From Phaeodactylibacter luteus (GTDB lineage: Bacteria > Bacteroidota > Bacteroidia > Chitinophagales > Saprospiraceae), in assembly GCF_007993045.1 (NCBI RefSeq), contig NZ_VOOR01000005.1, forward strand, positions 62,001 to 126,000: a stretch of DNA of 64,000 bases, read 5' to 3'. The notes beneath the pieces were generated by a model. That model searched no databases. It was not told the DNA's origin and was given only the letters and a program-made list of their open reading frames with translations. The translations under genes and the position numbers were made by a program. Shown in pieces: positions 1 through 8,903 of the stretch (position 1 is the stretch's first letter; every line of letters starts with the position of its first letter).

Positions 1-54
1 CTATATTCAGCCAAGCTGCTGACGGGCTGCTCCTTCCATTTACTAATTCAAAAT

Positions 55-855
55 ATGTATAAACACATCTGCATACTGCTGCTTGTATGGTGCGTGCAGC
101 ACTCAGCCGCTGCACAGGTGGTGAACACAGAGAAGCAAAGGCCCGCAAATGCCGAAGGCTTATTGGCCGAGGCTGGTTTTGATTTTGGGCTCACTCGCAA
201 CGGTGCCGGACAGACCTTGCGCCTTGGCGCACGCCTGCGCCTACAGTATCAGCAGGGCCGCAACCGCTTCCTGGCCCTTGGCGCCCATAATTTCTCACAG
301 TTCGATGACCTTGAAGACGACGGGCCCCCGCGCCAGCTCGCCAATAATACCTTTGCACATATCCGCTACAACAGGGTGCTTTCGCCATTCCTGACTTGGG
401 AGGTATTTGGGCAGATGCAGCTCGACGATGTGCAACAGATCACCCGCCGTTTGCTTTCTGGTACAGGGCCTCGCTTACGCTTATTGGAATCGGACACTGC
501 CGCCCTCTTCTTTGGCGCACTTTATATGTACGAGCACGAGCAGTCGGTAAATATCTTCCGGGGCGCAGAGCCGGAGCGGGTGCCGGCCAGTTTGTTTGAC
601 AACCGGCTGAGCACCTACCTGTCGGGGCATTTTGAAGCCGGAGAAGCCTTCGCCCTGACACATGTGACTTACCTGCAGCCCAATTTTGAGAACTGGAGCG
701 ACTTTAGGGTCTCCTCGGAGACCAGCCTTTCCTTTCGGGTAACGAAGTACCTGTCTTTCCGGGCCTACTTTCAGCTGGTATACGATGCTAAGCCGCCGGT
801 GCCCGTCGCGAACACCGTACTCAATTTCAAGAACGGATTTACTTTTTCACTTTAA
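55..855 (+). CDS. DUF481-like outer-membrane beta-barrel protein
   Basis: 266 aa. The first ~20 residues form a signal peptide (hydrophobic ILLLVWCVQ stretch ending AAAQ). The mature part is built of alternating polar/aromatic strands, with phrases such as LRLGARLRLQYQQGRNRFLALG and a C-terminal aromatic strand ending in FTFSL, as expected for a barrel in the outer membrane. The overall pattern (FAHIRYNRVLSPFLTWEVFGQMQ, then TGPRLRL, then YLSFR) is that of the DUF481/YdiY-like group, whose substrate is not established. It lies 13 bp before a small lipoprotein gene on the same strand, so the two are probably co-transcribed. The family is assigned by eye; other small barrel families remain possible. 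Confidence 0.7.
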   Translation: MYKHICILLLVWCVQHSAAAQVVNTEKQRPANAEGLLAEAGFDFGLTRNGAGQTLRLGARLRLQYQQGRNRFLALGAHNFSQFDDLEDDGPPRQLANNTFAHIRYNRVLSPFLTWEVFGQMQLDDVQQITRRLLSGTGPRLRLLESDTAALFFGALYMYEHEQSVNIFRGAEPERVPASLFDNRLSTYLSGHFEAGEAFALTHVTYLQPNFENWSDFRVSSETSLSFRVTKYLSFRAYFQLVYDAKPPVPVANTVLNFKNGFTFSL

Positions 856-868
856 AACCTAATATCAC

Positions 869-1216
869 ATGTTGACCTCAAAAACCAAGTTCCCGCTAAT
901 CGCTTTACTGTTGTCTTTTGGCCTGTTCTCTGCCTGTGGCGGGAGCGATGACGATGCCCCCGGCCCCAACGGGCCTTGTGGTGACAACTATGATTTTTCT
1001 GTAGAGCTGGCTGATGAGCTACAAGCCATCAGCGAGACAGTCAATGCTTATGCCAACGATCCTACCACAGCCAATTGTGAGGCTTACCGGCAGGCATTGC
1101 TGAATTACGTAGATGCATTGGAAGATGCAGAACCCTGCATTTTGCCCGGGCAGCGAGACGCTTATGATGCTGCGCTCGATCAGTCCCGACAGGATATTAT
1201 GGACATTTCTTGCTAA
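869..1216 (+). CDS. small secreted lipoprotein, function unknown
   Basis: 115 aa. The N-terminus is a lipoprotein signal: basic start, hydrophobic core, then the lipobox LFSAC with Cys23 as the acylated residue, followed by GGSDDD. The acidic run just after the Cys is common in Bacteroidota lipoproteins and may favour surface export, which is inference. The remaining ~80 residues look helical (ELADELQAISETVNAYA) with four further cysteines that could form two disulfides. I do not recognise a named family. It directly follows the barrel gene (13 bp) and may act with it. Confidence 0.7.
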   Translation: MLTSKTKFPLIALLLSFGLFSACGGSDDDAPGPNGPCGDNYDFSVELADELQAISETVNAYANDPTTANCEAYRQALLNYVDALEDAEPCILPGQRDAYDAALDQSRQDIMDISC

Positions 1217-1383
1217 TTGGCAAGAAAACCTGGCTTGCGGCTTACCGCTGCACAAAAGCCCTCCGTGTTTCTCCGTGTCTTGTTGCTGTTGTGCCTGTGT
1301 GGCCACGGGGGCAGTGAGCACGCGGAGGCCCACAGAGCGCTATCGCAGCTCGCTGCACAGATGCCTACGGCGAGGCAGTCTGC
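1217..1383. other. convergent intergenic gap, nothing recognised
   Basis: This gap separates the lipoprotein gene from the convergent moaE. It holds a short imperfect direct repeat (CTCCGTGTTTCTCCGTGTC). No convincing terminator hairpin, RNA gene or small ORF was seen. Confidence 0.4.
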
Positions 1384-1806
1384 TCAAGGGTGCGCGGCCA
1401 CCCATACCTCTCCATCTTCAAAAACCTCCTTTTTCCAGATGGGGACGGTCTGTTTGAGGGTATCGATCGCATACTCACAAGCTTCGAACGACGCCTTCCG
1501 GTGAGGCGTTGCCACGGCAATGACCACGGCAACCTCTCCAATTTGGAGGGTACCGGTGCGATGGTGAAAGGAAACCTTCAGCGCTGGCCAGCGCTGCCCG
1601 ATTGCTTCAGCGATTTTCCTCATTTCTGCAATGGCCATAGGTTCATAAGCCTCAAACTCCAGCCGGATTACCGGTTTGCCCTGAGTCTGGCGGCGTACAG
1701 TCCCTACAAATACATTGATTGCCCCGGCCTCATCATTAGCCACGAAGCCGGTACAGCGGGCCACGTCCAGGGGAGTATCTAGCAGCTGTATATCAATTTC
1801 CATCAT
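1384..1806 (-). CDS. moaE: molybdopterin synthase catalytic subunit MoaE
   Basis: 140 aa, usual MoaE length. MoaE, with thiocarboxylated MoaD, converts precursor Z (cPMP) into molybdopterin in the cytoplasm. Family hallmarks are present in order: GAINVFVGTVR near residue 30, HRTGTLQIGE near residue 83, then HRKASFEACEYAIDTLK and PIWKKE, the last carrying the active-site lysines. Two Met codons start the frame; the second is equally plausible. No other molybdenum-cofactor gene is in the window, so moaE stands alone here. It is convergent with the lipoprotein gene and divergent from the sensor kinase at 2061. Confidence 0.92.
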   Translation of the reverse strand: MMEIDIQLLDTPLDVARCTGFVANDEAGAINVFVGTVRRQTQGKPVIRLEFEAYEPMAIAEMRKIAEAIGQRWPALKVSFHHRTGTLQIGEVAVVIAVATPHRKASFEACEYAIDTLKQTVPIWKKEVFEDGEVWVAAHP

Positions 1807-1874
1807 TGCAAGTTTTTGTTTTTTAGGATTGCCCCAAAGGCTTTCGGGGGAGCAGAAATAACGGTTTCCTTTCT

Positions 1875-1903
1875 TTTGGGATATCTAAAGTTACTTAACT
1901 TTG
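1875..1903 (+). promoter_or_regulatory. Bacteroidota-type promoter before the PAS/GAF kinase
   Basis: A TTTG at 1875-1878 is followed after 17 bp by TAACTTTG at 1896-1903, matching the Bacteroidota sigma-ABfr consensus TTTG...TAnnTTTG. Transcription would start about 150 bp before the kinase start at 2061, implying a long leader. The motif is read directly; its activity is inferred. Confidence 0.55.
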
Positions 1904-2060
1904 TATTTCTGTCAAGCAGGAGCATCCTGTTTATCAGCGCTTTTCTCACCTTGATTTCCCATTACCGGTACACGGCAGCATAGACTACGTTTCGAGCCTG
2001 CCCCTTTATATAGGCCCTCAGGCTTGCGCGGCTTTCCTATTTGGTATTAGAACTGACATC

Positions 2061-4487
2061 ATGGAAAAACATTACTTGGAGCGGGAACTCTACGAAAAGG
2101 TGCTATCAGACGGAGCGGTACGCCGTTTCATCGAGCAATCGGCCCCCGATGGCATTTGGTATTGGGACCTCCAACAGCCTGAGCACGAGTGGATGGATGC
2201 CCGTTTTTGGGAAACGCTGGGCTATGACCCTGCCCAGATGCCCCATAGCCCGGAGGCATGGAAGGACTTGGTCCACCCCGAAGACTATCAGCGGTTGTAC
2301 GCTGCGGTGCAGCAACACCTTCAGGACGCTGCCCATCCGCTCAAAGAGGAGGTCCGCTACCTGCACCGCGATGGCGCTTACCGTTGGATACGCTGCTACG
2401 GTATTGCACTTAGAGACGAAAAGGGAGTGCCCCTGCGCATGCTTGGCGGGCACCAGGATGTGACCGCAGAGCAGGAGCTAAGGGTATCCAAAAGCTTATT
2501 GGAAAGCCTTTTTGATCAGGATACCGGAGTCATACTTCGTTACCGGCTCAATACCGATGGCACGGACGAGCTGCTGTATATGAGCAGGGGAGGGGGCGTG
2601 ATCTGGGGGATAACAGAGGAACGCCTGGCAGATGACTGGCTCGGCCAGTTGTGGCAGACTGTTGTGCCGGAAGATGTGGAAGGCTTCAAAAAATCTATCC
2701 AACATTCTGCCCAACTGAAAACCTTCTGGAACCACAGCTGGCGCATCAGAGTCGGTACAGAAGTGAAGTGGCTGGAAGGGCGGGGCATACCCCGGTCGCA
2801 GCCCGATGGCAGTATCGTTTGGGACACCCTGATCCTAGATGTGAGCGCACAAAAGTCTGCGGCAGCTGAGCTGGACCAACAGGCCAAAATGCAGGAGCAG
2901 CTCAGGCAGATTACTGCACGGTTCATCAACATGCCGATGGAGGATGTGGGCGCGGGGATAGACCAAGCACTAGGCGAAATAGGCCGTATGGTTGGGGCAG
3001 GCCGGGTTTATATTTTTGATTATGACTTTGAGGCAGGCACCACTTCCAACCTCTATGAGTGGTGCGCAGATGGGGTGTCCCCAGAAATAGAAAACCTGCA
3101 AGATGTGCCGTTGGAGGCGGTGCCCGATTGGCTGGAGCACCACTTGGCCGGCCTGCCGATGCACATTCCCAATGTGCCCGCCTTGCCGGAAGGCGGGCTA
3201 CGCGATATATTGGAGCCACAAGGCATCAAAAGCCTGTTGGCTGTGCCTATGCAGCATCAAACCCAATGCATAGGCTTTATGGGGCTAGACTCAGTGGAGA
3301 GCTATCATCACTATTCTGGTGCAGAGCTAGAATTCTTGCAATTGTCTGCACAAGTATTTGCCAATATCCTTGAGCATATCCGCAGCCGGCGCGAACTACT
3401 GGAGAGCGAGCTGCGCTTGCAGCGCCTTACGGCCAACGTGCCGGGAGCTATTTTCCAGATTGAGCAAAAAACAGATGGTACTTTCTCTCTGCCCTTTATC
3501 AGTGAGGGCATCCGGAAAATCAGGAAAGGGCTCACCCCCGCCCGTATCAGTAAAGACCCTTATGCCCTGTTCGATCTCATCAACCCGGAAGACCGAGAGG
3601 AACTGAAGCGTGAAATCTTAAAGTCAGCTTCCCGTGGGCGGCGGCTACAGGCCGACTTCCGCTTTCAGCACGAAAGCGGCTCCACGATTTGGCTGGGTAT
3701 TTCCGCCCGCCCGGAGCAGCGCTCCGATGGCTCAACGGTATGGTATGGCATGGCTCAGGACATTACGCTGCAAAAAGAGATGGAGGAGATGAAGCGGAAG
3801 TCGGAGGAGCTGACCACCCGCTACAGCGAGCTCGAACAATTCTCTTATGTGGCTTCCCACGATTTGCAGGAGCCCCTGCGCACCATCAGCAGCTTTGCGG
3901 GCCTGCTGCACCGTCGTTACCATGAGCTCTTGGATGAAGATGGCCGGGAGTACCTTTACTATATGACAGATGCCGCTAAGCGGATGAGCCAATTGATAGA
4001 CAGCCTGCTGGATTATAGCCGCTTGGGGAGCAATCGTGTGGCCTCGACAGTCGTCTTGCCCCAATTGTTGCAACAGGTAGAGCAAGACTTGGGAGGGCTT
4101 ATCCGGGATACCGATACCGTTCTGATTGTGGGAGACCTGCCCAGCCTTACTGGGTATGAACTGGAGCTGCGGCTGCTGTTCCAGAACCTGATCGGGAACG
4201 GCATCAAGTTCCGTAGCCCAGGGCGCAGCCCAGTTATCCGGATCGGCGCTGAGCGGATACCGGGCTATTGGAAATTTAGCGTAAGCGATAACGGGATCGG
4301 CATAGCCAAGGAGAGCCTGGAACGGGTTTTTAAAATTTTTCAGCGCTTGCACAGCCGTACCGCATACGAGGGCACAGGCATAGGGCTTACCCATTGCAAA
4401 AAAATTGTCGAGCTGCACTTTGGCCGCATATGGATGGAATCTGAGATAGGAGAAGGCACCACTGTCTTTTTCACTTTGAAGGTTTAG
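2061..4487 (+). CDS. multi-PAS/GAF sensor histidine kinase
   Basis: 808 aa with no clear membrane segments, so probably a cytoplasmic sensor. Domains in order: PAS (about 25-135, IWYWDLQQPEHEWMD type with PAC end), a second PAS (about 145-265), GAF (about 285-440), a third PAS (about 450-575), a short coiled linker, HisKA with the phospho-acceptor His600 in SYVASHDLQEPLRTISSF, and a HATPase_c domain with N-box (FQNLIGNGIKF), G1 (SDNGIGI) and G2 (EGTGIGLTHCKK). This phytochrome-like 'SHDLQEPLR' kinase type is common in Bacteroidota. No receiver domain or adjacent regulator is present, so it is an orphan kinase whose partner is elsewhere. The ligand is unknown. Confidence 0.9.
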   Translation: MEKHYLERELYEKVLSDGAVRRFIEQSAPDGIWYWDLQQPEHEWMDARFWETLGYDPAQMPHSPEAWKDLVHPEDYQRLYAAVQQHLQDAAHPLKEEVRYLHRDGAYRWIRCYGIALRDEKGVPLRMLGGHQDVTAEQELRVSKSLLESLFDQDTGVILRYRLNTDGTDELLYMSRGGGVIWGITEERLADDWLGQLWQTVVPEDVEGFKKSIQHSAQLKTFWNHSWRIRVGTEVKWLEGRGIPRSQPDGSIVWDTLILDVSAQKSAAAELDQQAKMQEQLRQITARFINMPMEDVGAGIDQALGEIGRMVGAGRVYIFDYDFEAGTTSNLYEWCADGVSPEIENLQDVPLEAVPDWLEHHLAGLPMHIPNVPALPEGGLRDILEPQGIKSLLAVPMQHQTQCIGFMGLDSVESYHHYSGAELEFLQLSAQVFANILEHIRSRRELLESELRLQRLTANVPGAIFQIEQKTDGTFSLPFISEGIRKIRKGLTPARISKDPYALFDLINPEDREELKREILKSASRGRRLQADFRFQHESGSTIWLGISARPEQRSDGSTVWYGMAQDITLQKEMEEMKRKSEELTTRYSELEQFSYVASHDLQEPLRTISSFAGLLHRRYHELLDEDGREYLYYMTDAAKRMSQLIDSLLDYSRLGSNRVASTVVLPQLLQQVEQDLGGLIRDTDTVLIVGDLPSLTGYELELRLLFQNLIGNGIKFRSPGRSPVIRIGAERIPGYWKFSVSDNGIGIAKESLERVFKIFQRLHSRTAYEGTGIGLTHCKKIVELHFGRIWMESEIGEGTTVFFTLKV

Positions 4488-4672
4488 AAGCGCCAGGAAA
4501 TCCAATGCTGTCGGGAAGATTGCGCCACAGCCCAAACCTTCGGCCTTGCAGGCGGGTTACTATCTGTATCTACTTGCAATTTGCGCTTGGCCTGCCTACC
4601 TGGGAAAAGCGCAGTGAAGCGCCTTTGCTTGTATCACTACTGCCTATTGACTATCTGAACGCCTGTTTTACC

Positions 4673-5767
4673 ATGACGAAAAAATCAACTCGAGCCCTCG
4701 CCCTACTTGGTGCAGCTGCTGTCATCGCCGCTGCCATCCTCCTGCAGGGCCGGTTCACTGGCCAGGACGAGCCAGCTCCAAAAAAAGAAACAACCGCAGC
4801 CCCTGCCGGTGCAGCTCCTGCCGATATTTTGCCTGTAGAAGCGATGATCGCCCGGGCAGCGCCCCTGCGCGACGCTATTGCCGTGAATGGTTCTACGGTG
4901 CCCAATGAGGAGGTGGCCATCACTGCTGAGGTACCTGGCAAAATTACGCGCATCCTCTTCCGCGAAGGCGAATACTGCAAAAAAGGGCAGGTGCTGTTGG
5001 AGCTTGACAAAGACGAGCTGCAAGCAGAGCGCGAGCGCTTGGTCGTACAGCGCAACCTCAATGGAAAAATCGCAGAACGGCTCCAGGCGCTCTACGAAAA
5101 GGAAGGCGTCAGCCTGCAGGATTATGAGGTAGCCGCGGCTGAAGTAGAAAAAGTGGAAGCAGATATCGCCCTTGTGGATGCACAGCTGGAAAAGCGGGTC
5201 GTCCGGGCCCCTTTTGCCGGAAAGCTAGGCCTGCGGATGGTCTCGGAAGGCAGCTACCTCTCTCCGGGCACAGCTGTGGTCAGCCTCGTGAGCACCAATC
5301 CGATCAAGCTAGAGTTTGACGTACCGGAAAAGTACAGCACTGCCGTAAAGCCAGGTTCAAAAATCGAATTCCGCCTTGATGGGGTCGAAGAAGCCTTCAC
5401 CGCCACCGTACAAGCCCGGGAGCCCAATATCAACGCAGCAACGCGTACCCTCAGGTACAAGGCTAGCGCCCCAAATGCAGATGGGGCTATCTTGCCCGGC
5501 GCTTTTGCCAACGTACAGGTGGAGCTGGCCTCCTTCGATGGCGCTATAACCGTGCCTACCGAAGCCATCATACCAGAAATCAACGAGAAAAAGGTGATGG
5601 TAGCCAGGAATGGTGCCGCCACCCCCGTAGTGGTCAAAACAGGCATACGCCGGGAACGGGACATTCAGATCACGGAGGGCCTTGAGCCAGGGGATACCGT
5701 CATCACCAGTGGCATACTACAGCTGAAGCCCGGCACCCCCATCACCATTACCAAGATCAACCCATAG
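4673..5767 (+). CDS. RND efflux periplasmic adaptor (membrane fusion protein)
   Basis: 364 aa from the ATG at 4673. The open frame extends 56 codons upstream, but that extension is not signal-like, whereas MTKKSTRALALLGAAAVIAAAILL is a typical N-terminal membrane anchor. Domains: biotinyl-lipoyl-like hairpin (GKITRILFREGEYCKKGQVLLELD, then VVRAPFAGKLGLR), short alpha-hairpin with QAERERLVVQ, beta-barrel and membrane-proximal domain (VPTEAIIPEINEKKVMVARNG). It bridges the inner-membrane pump encoded 2 bp downstream to an outer-membrane TolC-type channel, which is not encoded here. Confidence 0.92.
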   Translation: MTKKSTRALALLGAAAVIAAAILLQGRFTGQDEPAPKKETTAAPAGAAPADILPVEAMIARAAPLRDAIAVNGSTVPNEEVAITAEVPGKITRILFREGEYCKKGQVLLELDKDELQAERERLVVQRNLNGKIAERLQALYEKEGVSLQDYEVAAAEVEKVEADIALVDAQLEKRVVRAPFAGKLGLRMVSEGSYLSPGTAVVSLVSTNPIKLEFDVPEKYSTAVKPGSKIEFRLDGVEEAFTATVQAREPNINAATRTLRYKASAPNADGAILPGAFANVQVELASFDGAITVPTEAIIPEINEKKVMVARNGAATPVVVKTGIRRERDIQITEGLEPGDTVITSGILQLKPGTPITITKINP

Positions 5768-5769
5768 CC

Positions 5770-8700
5770 ATGAGCCTGTCTTCCATAAGCATACGCCGGC
5801 CCGTACTGGCCTCGGTTTTCTCTATTGTCATTATCCTCTTTGGCCTTATCGGCCTGACCTACCTGGGCATACGGGAATACCCTAGCGTAGACCCGCCTAT
5901 CATCACCATTTCTACCAATTACGTAGGGGCCAATGCGGATATCATCGAGTCGCAGATCACAGAGCCTATAGAAGAGGCCGTCAATGGTATAGCCGGCATC
6001 CGCTCCATTACCTCCGTTAGCCGCGATGGCCGCTCTACCCTTACCGTAGAATTTGACTTGGAAATAGACCTGGAAACTGCCGCCAATGATGTGCGCGATA
6101 AGGTTTCCCAGGTGGTCCGCTCCCTGCCTGCTGATACAGACCCGCCCATCGTTTCCAAAGCAGATGCAGATAGCGACCCCATCATCTTCCTCAATATCCG
6201 GAGTGATCAGCGCTCCCTGCTGGAGCTGACCGATATTGCCGAAAATGTTTTTAAAGAACGGCTGCAGACCATAAAGGGTGTGAGCGAAATCCGCATCTGG
6301 GGGAGCAAACGCTACGCTATGCGCATGTGGATCGATCCCGACCGCCTGGCTGCGTATGGCCTCACGCCACTCGATGTGCAGCAAGCCCTGGAAAGGGAGA
6401 ACATCGAACTTCCATCGGGAAGCGTAGAAGGCGCTACCACTGAACTGACCGTGCGCACGCAGGGGCGGCTGACCTCAGCTGTGGAGTTCAACGACTTGAT
6501 CATACGGGAAGAGGGAGGGCGCTTGGTCCGTTTCCGGGACATCGGCTATGCAGAGCTCGGGCCGGAAAACCTCCGGACTGTCCTGAAACGGGATGCAGTA
6601 CCTATGGTCGGCAATGCCATTGTGCCACAGCCAGGGGCAAATAATATTGAGATAGCGGACGAGTTCTACCGCCGCTTGGAGCAGATCAAAAAAGACTTGC
6701 CCGAAGACATCAAGCTGGGCATCGGCTTCGATAAAACACAGTTCATCAGAGATTCTATAGATGAAGTAGAACAGACCATCTACGTAGCCTTCGGCCTGGT
6801 GGTCATGATCATCTTCCTCTTCCTGCGCGACTGGCGCACCACCCTCGTCCCGGTCGTCGTCATCCCCATTGCTCTCGTTGGGGCTTTCTTCATCATGTAC
6901 GCAGCCAATTTCTCCATTAATGTACTGACCCTATTGGGCGTCGTCCTGGCCATTGGCCTGGTCGTAGATGATGCAGTGGTCGTACTAGAGAACATCTACG
7001 CCAAGATAGAGAGTGGTATGACGCTCCTGCAGGCTGCCCTGAAGGGCTCCGAAGAGATCTTCTTCGCGGTTATTGCGACTACAGTCGCCCTTGTAGCGGT
7101 ATTTATGCCCGTGATTTTCCTACAAGGCCTGACCGGGCGTTTGTTCCGGGAATTTGGCATTGTCATTGCAGGTGCCGTGGTCATATCTTCCTTTGTGGCC
7201 CTCACGCTCACGCCCATGCTGGCCAGCAAGATCCTTAAAAAGCGGGAACGCCCCCTTTGGTTTTACCGGGTGACGGAGCCATTTTTTGTGGGGCTGACCA
7301 AAGGGTACCGGTCCACGCTCAATGGTTTTATGCGCTTCCGTTGGCTGGCTGTCGTCGTCATGGGCATTTCAGGCTGGGCCATCTACTCCATAGGCGGAGG
7401 CTTGCCACAGGAGCTTGCCCCCTTGGAAGACCGGGGCCGTATCCGTGCCTTTGCCCGTGCGCCAGAAGGGGCCACCTTCGAGTACATGGACGCTTACATG
7501 AATGAGCTGGTGCGCGTGATGATGAAAGAGGCCCCAGAGAGCGAAGGGGTCATCTCTGTTACCTCTCCAGGCTTTGGTGCTTCCACGTCCGTCAACTCTG
7601 GCTTTGCTTTTTCTGTGCTCAGCCCTGCCGGTGAGCGGGAGCGCGGGCAGCAGGAAATCCTTAATGCCATGCAGCCCGAGGTCAGTAAGCTGACTGGGGC
7701 CGTGACCTACCTCAGCCAAGAGCAGAGTATTGGCAACCGCCGGGGAGGGCTTCCGGTACAGTATGTGCTGCAAGCCCCTAACTTCGAGTCCCTGAAGGAA
7801 AACCTGCCCCGGTTTGTAGAGGCGGTCCGCCAAGACCCTACCTTTAGTATTGTCGATGTCGACCTGAAGTTCAATAAGCCTGAGCTGAACATCGAGATCA
7901 ACCGGCAAAAAGCCCGGGACTTGGGCGTATCCGTTCTGGATATCGCACGTACCCTACAGCTGGGGCTCAGTGGGCAGCGCTTCGGCTACTTTATCAAAGA
8001 CGGGAAGCAGTACCAGGTTATTGGCCAGATTCAGCGCTCCGGGCGGGACGAGCCGGTCGACCTCCGCTCGCTCTACGTGCGGAACGAGCGGGGCGAGATG
8101 ATACAGATGGACAACCTGGTGAGCTTCCGGGAGCAGACCACACCGCCTACCCTCTACCGCTTCAACCGCTTTGCCTCCGCTACTGTTTCCGCCGGGCTGG
8201 CCGGAGATAAGACCATAGGCGATGGCATTGAAGCTATGGACCAGATTGCAGCAGAAGTACTGGATTCTGGGTTCTATACTACCCTGACCGGTACCTCGCG
8301 CGATTTTGCCGAGAGCTCATCCAGCCTCCTCTTTGCTTTCGGCCTGGCGCTACTGCTCATTTATCTGGTATTGGCTGCACAGTTCGAGAGCTTCGTAGAC
8401 CCCTTCATCATCATGTTCACCGTTCCCCTGGCTATTGCGGGGGCTGTATTGTCGCTCATGATGTATGGACAGACCCTCAACATCTTTAGCCAGATCGGTA
8501 TCATCATGCTTATTGGGCTGGTCGCCAAAAACGGCATCCTCATTGTCGAGTTCGCCAATCAGCGCAAAGAGGCCGGCCTGAGCCGTATGGAAGCCATCAA
8601 AGAAGCGGCCGAAGCCCGCTTCCGGCCTATTTTGATGACAAGCCTTTCCACTATACTGGGCGTACTGCCCATCGCCCTTGCCCTCGGTGCCGGCTCCGAG

Positions 8701-8871
8701 AGCCGGGTTTCTATGGGCATTGCAGTGATTGGGGGGCTGGTCTTCGCCACCGTCCTCACGCTCTACGTGATTCCCGCCATTTATTCCTACCTTTCGAGCA
8801 AGGAATCCAACCGGATAAAGCGGGAGCAAGCCATACTTGAGGCAGAAGAAGAAGCTTCTGCCGCATCCTGA
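5770..8871 (+). CDS. RND multidrug efflux permease (AcrB/MexF-like, HAE1 type)
   Basis: 1033 aa, full length for the family. It begins SLSSISIRRPVLASVFSIV and has the 12-TM layout with two large periplasmic loops. Proton-relay residues are present: Asp400-Asp401 in GLVVDDAVVVLEN (TM4) and Lys920 in GLVAKNGILIVEF (TM10), corresponding to D407, D408 and K940 of AcrB. It starts 2 bp after the adaptor stop, so the two are co-translated. Substrates cannot be read from sequence; the family exports drugs, bile salts or metabolites using the proton gradient. No dedicated regulator is adjacent. Confidence 0.95.
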   Translation: MSLSSISIRRPVLASVFSIVIILFGLIGLTYLGIREYPSVDPPIITISTNYVGANADIIESQITEPIEEAVNGIAGIRSITSVSRDGRSTLTVEFDLEIDLETAANDVRDKVSQVVRSLPADTDPPIVSKADADSDPIIFLNIRSDQRSLLELTDIAENVFKERLQTIKGVSEIRIWGSKRYAMRMWIDPDRLAAYGLTPLDVQQALERENIELPSGSVEGATTELTVRTQGRLTSAVEFNDLIIREEGGRLVRFRDIGYAELGPENLRTVLKRDAVPMVGNAIVPQPGANNIEIADEFYRRLEQIKKDLPEDIKLGIGFDKTQFIRDSIDEVEQTIYVAFGLVVMIIFLFLRDWRTTLVPVVVIPIALVGAFFIMYAANFSINVLTLLGVVLAIGLVVDDAVVVLENIYAKIESGMTLLQAALKGSEEIFFAVIATTVALVAVFMPVIFLQGLTGRLFREFGIVIAGAVVISSFVALTLTPMLASKILKKRERPLWFYRVTEPFFVGLTKGYRSTLNGFMRFRWLAVVVMGISGWAIYSIGGGLPQELAPLEDRGRIRAFARAPEGATFEYMDAYMNELVRVMMKEAPESEGVISVTSPGFGASTSVNSGFAFSVLSPAGERERGQQEILNAMQPEVSKLTGAVTYLSQEQSIGNRRGGLPVQYVLQAPNFESLKENLPRFVEAVRQDPTFSIVDVDLKFNKPELNIEINRQKARDLGVSVLDIARTLQLGLSGQRFGYFIKDGKQYQVIGQIQRSGRDEPVDLRSLYVRNERGEMIQMDNLVSFREQTTPPTLYRFNRFASATVSAGLAGDKTIGDGIEAMDQIAAEVLDSGFYTTLTGTSRDFAESSSSLLFAFGLALLLIYLVLAAQFESFVDPFIIMFTVPLAIAGAVLSLMMYGQTLNIFSQIGIIMLIGLVAKNGILIVEFANQRKEAGLSRMEAIKEAAEARFRPILMTSLSTILGVLPIALALGAGSESRVSMGIAVIGGLVFATVLTLYVIPAIYSYLSSKESNRIKREQAILEAEEEASAAS

Positions 8872-8903
8872 CCACGGACCCCACAAACTGAACCTTGAAC
8901 GGC

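Noticed and set aside
3732-4535. 267-codon open frame antisense to the PAS/GAF kinase
   Set aside because: Shadow of the HisKA/HATPase coding region; no recognisable protein features.
4505-4672. Upstream start for the RND adaptor
   Set aside because: The 56 extra residues are not signal-like and the internal Met begins a textbook membrane anchor.
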